NCBI GenBank assembly: GCA_003116875.1
Contig: BCKT01000004.1
Coordinates: forward strand, 704,201-768,200
Length of the DNA stretch: 64,000 nucleotides
Direction: 5' to 3'
From: Takashimella koratensis
Taxonomy: Eukaryota; Basidiomycota; Tremellomycetes; Trichosporonales; Tetragoniomycetaceae
Shown: one piece after another, positions 60,294-64,000 of the stretch
Layout: each line of letters starts with the position of its first letter
Numbering within the stretch: position 1 is the stretch's first letter
Program-made: the position numbers and the translations under genes
Notes under the pieces: model-generated
What the model was told of the DNA's origin: nothing
Seen by the model: only the letters and a program-made list of their open reading frames with translations
Databases searched by the model: none

Positions 60294-62885
60294 ATGACAT
60301 CTGTAGCAATCCCAACTACTTTGACCACTTCCTCCATCCACCACCTCTTACAAGCCCGAGCCAGCTACTCGGCCCGCTTCGCCCCAGCTCCCGACTTGTT
60401 CTCCGACACCTCGTCGCTCCCTCCCTTGCCCAGCCTCCCTACCTCCCCTGCTCCGAGCCCCAGCCCGGCTCGCTCCCAAGCACTCTACCCAGCTCTTTTC
60501 CCAACCACCCCGTCGCCCTCGCCGCTGCCAGCTCTGACGGTGGCGACAGTCGACATGGCAAGCTCTGGTACGAAACGCCCAAACGTGGTGGCGTCGTCTT
60601 CGGCCATGCCCGATATCGATTTCGGCTACGGCTCGTCTTACGCAACCTGCAGCCACAATAGCGCGACTTATATCCGACAATACTCTCACTCCACGTCCAC
60701 TTCTACCTCGCCTTCATCCACCCTCCCATCCACTCCCTACACACTCGCCCCTCTCCCCACCGACACCGCTCCTCCCTCACTCGGTCGCAAACGTCCAATC
60801 CCTCTTCCACCCGTCCCCGACGAGCCACGCCAGCACTACTCTACCCCTTCCTCACCACCCTTTGGCTCCCCGACCTCGCTTTACTCCCGCAAGACCAGCA
60901 TCTACCACCCTTCCCCACGGCGGCTACGAGTCGTCACCGAGTCGGAGCTCGGTCACGATGGTCACGGCTTGCGATCTGCAGCTGCCACACCATCTGCCTC
61001 ACCTCTCCGTGGCAGGCGACCACTCACACCGACCAGCCCCGGTTTCAATCGCGTGTCCTGCTCGTCACCGGTCTCGGCTCGCTACCACGACCGGGTAGAC
61101 GTAGATGAAGATGAAGACCTCCACGCCGATGCAGACGAGAAGAGGCTGAGCTACCGCGGCCCTCGGGTCCGCCGGTGCACCCACGCACCATGGGAGGAGG
61201 ACGACTCGGCGAGCCTGTTTCACAACGAAAACGACAGCCTCACCGCGCAGATCAGCGAGATTGGGCCCGAACTCAAACCTTCGGGCACACTGGGGCTATC
61301 GGGGTTGACCAAACATGCCAACCGGTTCGTCCGAGCGGCGTCGCGATCACCCCTCGCCCAGCGTAACCCCACCCCCGTGGGAGGGATCGCACGCCTCACA
61401 CCCTCTCCGTCGTTCCAAAGCACGCGCACCACATCATCAACAGCAACCGGCATCTCGGCGGCGTCGTCAACCCTCACCGTGTCGACAGCGACCACAGAGG
61501 CGTACCCCATGGCACCCTCGATGGTTCGCAGTACGCCGGCGCGGGGGATGCCCACAGCCAACTCAGCTGCCATGTCATACATGAGCAGTGTGAGCAGCTC
61601 GTCTGAAGCCACACCAGTCACCCCTCGACTCGAGCCTAGCCCACTACCTCCCCTCTCCACTGCACCCACGCGCGCCCCACCTTCTCCTTCGCCCGACGCA
61701 GATGAGCGCCCGACCCTCTACACTAGGCGCAAAGCGCCGCCATCCGTCACCCCGGACCACACCGAGAACGCGCTCCAGCTCACAGGTATGCCTACCGACT
61801 CGCCACGCCCAACTGCCATGTCGACGATCTTCCCCTCGGCCCCGACTTCAGCATCGACCGGTGCATCCCCGGCATTCACGTTGATCAGTCTCGAGGCGGC
61901 CCAAGAGCGAGAGCGGTCTCGAGCGACGATCCGCGCGACTGCTTCAGCTCGACCAAAGACACTTGCCCACTCCCCCTCGAGCCAGTTGCATGCCGCTTCG
62001 ACCTCTGGGCCGAACAATAGGCGCCCGACCACCGCATCCCGCCCGAGCACAGCGCACGAAGGGACCAGCTCCAGCCCTCAAGCCGCAACCCCTCACCGCC
62101 TCAAGTCGAAGAAATCCGCGTTCAAGCTGTTCTCGGGTAAAGACCGGTCAGTCTCGTCGTCCATTTCGTCCTCGGCAACGGGCGCCGAACCGATGCCGCC
62201 AATGCCGTTACCATTTGAGCGGGTTGACGTGGAAGCGGTTCGATCGGCGTCGATCAAGTCCAAGTCTGATGCACAGGGGTTCACACCGGCCTCGCAGCGG
62301 CTCACGGTGGCTCAGGTGGCTCTCTCTTCTGAGGCGGCCATGGACGTGGACGATACTCGACCTCCCGAGCTTGAGCTCCGTCCGGTGTCCATGTCGTTTG
62401 CCAATGCTTTGCCGCAGGATTACTTGTCGCTCTTGTCCCCTGTGGCGTCTGTCAAGTCGGAACAGGACGCAAGTAGCGGCTCAACGGCGACGGCGTCTTC
62501 CTCACTTGCGACCATCACCTCGCTCGCTGTCAGTGCCAAGATTTCTGCGTCGGGAGCCGCCATCTCTGCGCGACCGACAGCGAACGTGACCCTCGCTCCC
62601 CCGGCCGAGCTGAGTGCCACTGATCGCGTGATCGCCGAGCTCCGCGCGCAGAACAGGGAGCTACAAGAACAGCTTGCGGCCTTGCGCGGGGAGACGTTAG
62701 ATAAGAGCGCGGGAAGCGGTGACGGGCGTTGCGCGGTATGTGGGTGCTCGTGTGCAGGTACAGAGAGCGAGAGGCATGGGCAGAGTGGGGCTGGGGTAGG
62801 GGGTTCGGTGATGGATAGAGCAAGGGTGAAGACGGGCGGAAGAGGAAAAGTGTTTGGGTCTGGAAGTCTGTACGAGTGGCAATGA
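60294..62885 (+). CDS. Large unrecognised Ser/Thr/Pro/Ala-rich protein with C-terminal coiled coil and Cys cluster
   Basis: I do not recognise the family. The frame is uninterrupted for at least 863 codons from the first in-frame ATG (60294) and remains open upstream to before 60039, so an upstream exon is possible. Nearly all of it is predicted disordered: Ser/Pro/Thr repeats with scattered RR and SPxR motifs that resemble kinase sites. A basic patch KSKKSAFKLFSGKDRS lies near 62106-62150. Close to the end is a short leucine-zipper-like helix (VIAELRAQNRELQEQLAALRG), then a cysteine cluster CAVCGCSC (near 62730-62757) and a glycine-rich tail ending GSLYEWQ. A signalling adaptor or cell-polarity protein is imaginable, but nothing proves it. 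Confidence 0.7.
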   Translation: MTSVAIPTTLTTSSIHHLLQARASYSARFAPAPDLFSDTSSLPPLPSLPTSPAPSPSPARSQALYPALFPTTPSPSPLPALTVATVDMASSGTKRPNVVASSSAMPDIDFGYGSSYATCSHNSATYIRQYSHSTSTSTSPSSTLPSTPYTLAPLPTDTAPPSLGRKRPIPLPPVPDEPRQHYSTPSSPPFGSPTSLYSRKTSIYHPSPRRLRVVTESELGHDGHGLRSAAATPSASPLRGRRPLTPTSPGFNRVSCSSPVSARYHDRVDVDEDEDLHADADEKRLSYRGPRVRRCTHAPWEEDDSASLFHNENDSLTAQISEIGPELKPSGTLGLSGLTKHANRFVRAASRSPLAQRNPTPVGGIARLTPSPSFQSTRTTSSTATGISAASSTLTVSTATTEAYPMAPSMVRSTPARGMPTANSAAMSYMSSVSSSSEATPVTPRLEPSPLPPLSTAPTRAPPSPSPDADERPTLYTRRKAPPSVTPDHTENALQLTGMPTDSPRPTAMSTIFPSAPTSASTGASPAFTLISLEAAQERERSRATIRATASARPKTLAHSPSSQLHAASTSGPNNRRPTTASRPSTAHEGTSSSPQAATPHRLKSKKSAFKLFSGKDRSVSSSISSSATGAEPMPPMPLPFERVDVEAVRSASIKSKSDAQGFTPASQRLTVAQVALSSEAAMDVDDTRPPELELRPVSMSFANALPQDYLSLLSPVASVKSEQDASSGSTATASSSLATITSLAVSAKISASGAAISARPTANVTLAPPAELSATDRVIAELRAQNRELQEQLAALRGETLDKSAGSGDGRCAVCGCSCAGTESERHGQSGAGVGGSVMDRARVKTGGRGKVFGSGSLYEWQ

Positions 62886-63133
62886 CGAGAGATGGGTGTA
62901 GATGTTTAGAGACAGGGTCAGTCATGTTCAGGTCTTGGGATTGTGGTTTCGAAGAGATAGCGGACTTGTACTTGAAGTAGGAACAGTGAGCATCGAGTAC
63001 GTAGTCTGTACAAACAGAGCATTAGCATCAGACCAAGTTCAAATCAGCATGAAACAAGTTCCAGCTTCGTTCTCCAAGTACATATCCTGACATATCGTCA
63101 TATTCTCATCTACGTTTCTATTGATTACGTGTG
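62886..63133. other. Convergent 3' intergenic region
   Basis: A short gap between the large unknown gene and the carotenoid oxygenase tail. Presumed 3' UTRs only. Confidence 0.6.
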
Positions 63134-64000
63134 TTATGGTGCAACTGGCTGATCATCACTCCCATCTACCTCCTGGAAGGGTGGCGTCGACGGTGTCTCG
63201 TTTGAGACGGTCTTGGGCCGAGGGTATCTTAGGATCGCTGTGAGCAAGACCAATACCACCGCTATCACCTGTGGCCAAGTCACGCTACCCTTGTGGGACC
63301 AGGTATGCTCCATCCCTTTCCCTTCTCTTTCCATCCCCACACGCGCCCCTCCCGATCCTCCCCGGTACACCAGAGCCCCGACCTCCGCCATGGCAAGTAC
63401 CAGCACCCCTACGCCTAGTGGCCAGAAAATAGCCAAAAACACCCTCTCAACACCCGTTGCCGGCCTCGCTCGATACCGTGGTCTGTCAAAGAGGATGGAA
63501 ACGAAATGACTCAATCGCGATTTGGCGAGTTTGTGCTGGAGTAAAGGTTGAGCAGGGAGGGGACCGCGCAGGGGGCGTTGATGACGTGCTAAAGAGGGAG
63601 GAAGCCAGGTTCCGTGTAGCCTGAGGTCGATTCAAAGAGCGAAAAGTCGAAGATTGGTGTAAGCACCGCCAGATACCAAGGCCAAAAACCAAGTCCCAGG
63701 AGAAGATAGACTCGACTCACCCGTACGGAACTCGTTGAGGGAGCTTGATCCGACAAGCGACAGCGTCCATCCCGTCTCCCATCCGTTTAGCATCAATCAC
63801 CCACAACTCTGACCCGGCGTCGGGCGCTTTAGACGGGACCCCATCGTCCAAGATGAAACTCTCGTCGTAAACTACATGTCCCCAAGTCGATGACCAAACC
63901 GCGTCAGTTTCAGCCCTCACCTTGGACCACGACATAGATTTTAGAGTGAAATTGGGACATTCCAGAACAACGAGAGGTGTCAACTGGACTCACCGTAGCA
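63134..64000 (-). CDS. Carotenoid oxygenase (CCD/RPE65 family), 3' part, with membrane-spanning C-terminal extension
   Basis: A non-heme iron enzyme family cleaving carotenoids or stilbenes. Only the C-terminal part is inside the window; the gene continues past 64000. Exons: the tail of one at 63994-64000, then 63721-63871 (YDESFILDD, SELWVIDAKRM, CRIKLPQRVPYG), and 63134-63620 beginning LHGTWLPP. The join gives PQRVPYGLHGTW, matching the family's PYGFHGxW, whose histidine is the last iron ligand. Normally the protein stops soon after this. Here about 155 more residues follow, with two hydrophobic stretches (VFLAIFWPLGVGVLVLAMAEVGALVY and VTWPQVIAVVLVLLTAIL, shortened) separated by a Gly/basic loop. 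The end is a polar tail, DGSDDQPVAP. The introns are 122 and 100 nt. Confidence 0.82.

Overview
The window is nuclear DNA from a fungus, most likely a basidiomycete, possibly a carotenoid-making yeast. The evidence is GC-rich coding sequence, genes cut by many short introns (about 45-120 nt, usually GTGAGT or GTAAGT donors), C/T-rich leaders, and conserved fungal proteins. These include Esa1, Rgp1, Tip20/RINT1, Rna14, Vps34, Erg6, a PalI/SUR7 protein, a Zn2Cys6 regulator and a carotenoid oxygenase. Two undetermined bases and long homopolymers near 58.7-59.4 kb point to a draft assembly. No rRNA, tRNA, CRISPR array or complete mobile element was recognised.

Layout, left to right: the 3' part of a GH5 sterol-glucoside hydrolase (+); an unrecognised nuclear protein (-); an HSL-type alpha/beta hydrolase (-) divergent from a sugar transporter (+) that carries one in-frame TGA; a PalI/SUR7 membrane protein (-); NOP14 (-) divergent from SPB1 (+) over only 283 bp; ESA1 (-) divergent from RGP1 (+); a protein-isoaspartate methyltransferase (-) divergent from TIP20/RINT1 (+); RNA14 (-) divergent from a mitochondrial phosphate carrier (+); VPS34 (+); a gene-poor 3.2 kb; a Zn2Cys6 factor (+); ERG6 (+); a gene-poor 5 kb with a C44 tract; a large unrecognised Ser/Thr/Pro-rich protein (+); and the 3' end of a carotenoid oxygenase with an added membrane tail (-).

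Most genes are housekeeping. Themes are ribosome biogenesis (NOP14, SPB1), Golgi/ER/endosome traffic (RGP1, TIP20, VPS34), chromatin and mRNA 3' processing (ESA1, RNA14) and sterol metabolism (the glucosidase and ERG6). I see no obvious new multi-gene defence or biosynthetic system. The most interesting items are the carotenoid oxygenase with a predicted two-helix tail, a GC-AG intron, an in-frame TGA in an otherwise intact transporter, and a recurrent design in which the last coding exon is tiny (12-72 nt in nine genes). Exon joins were inferred by reading frame, splice signals and family conservation, not by transcript data.
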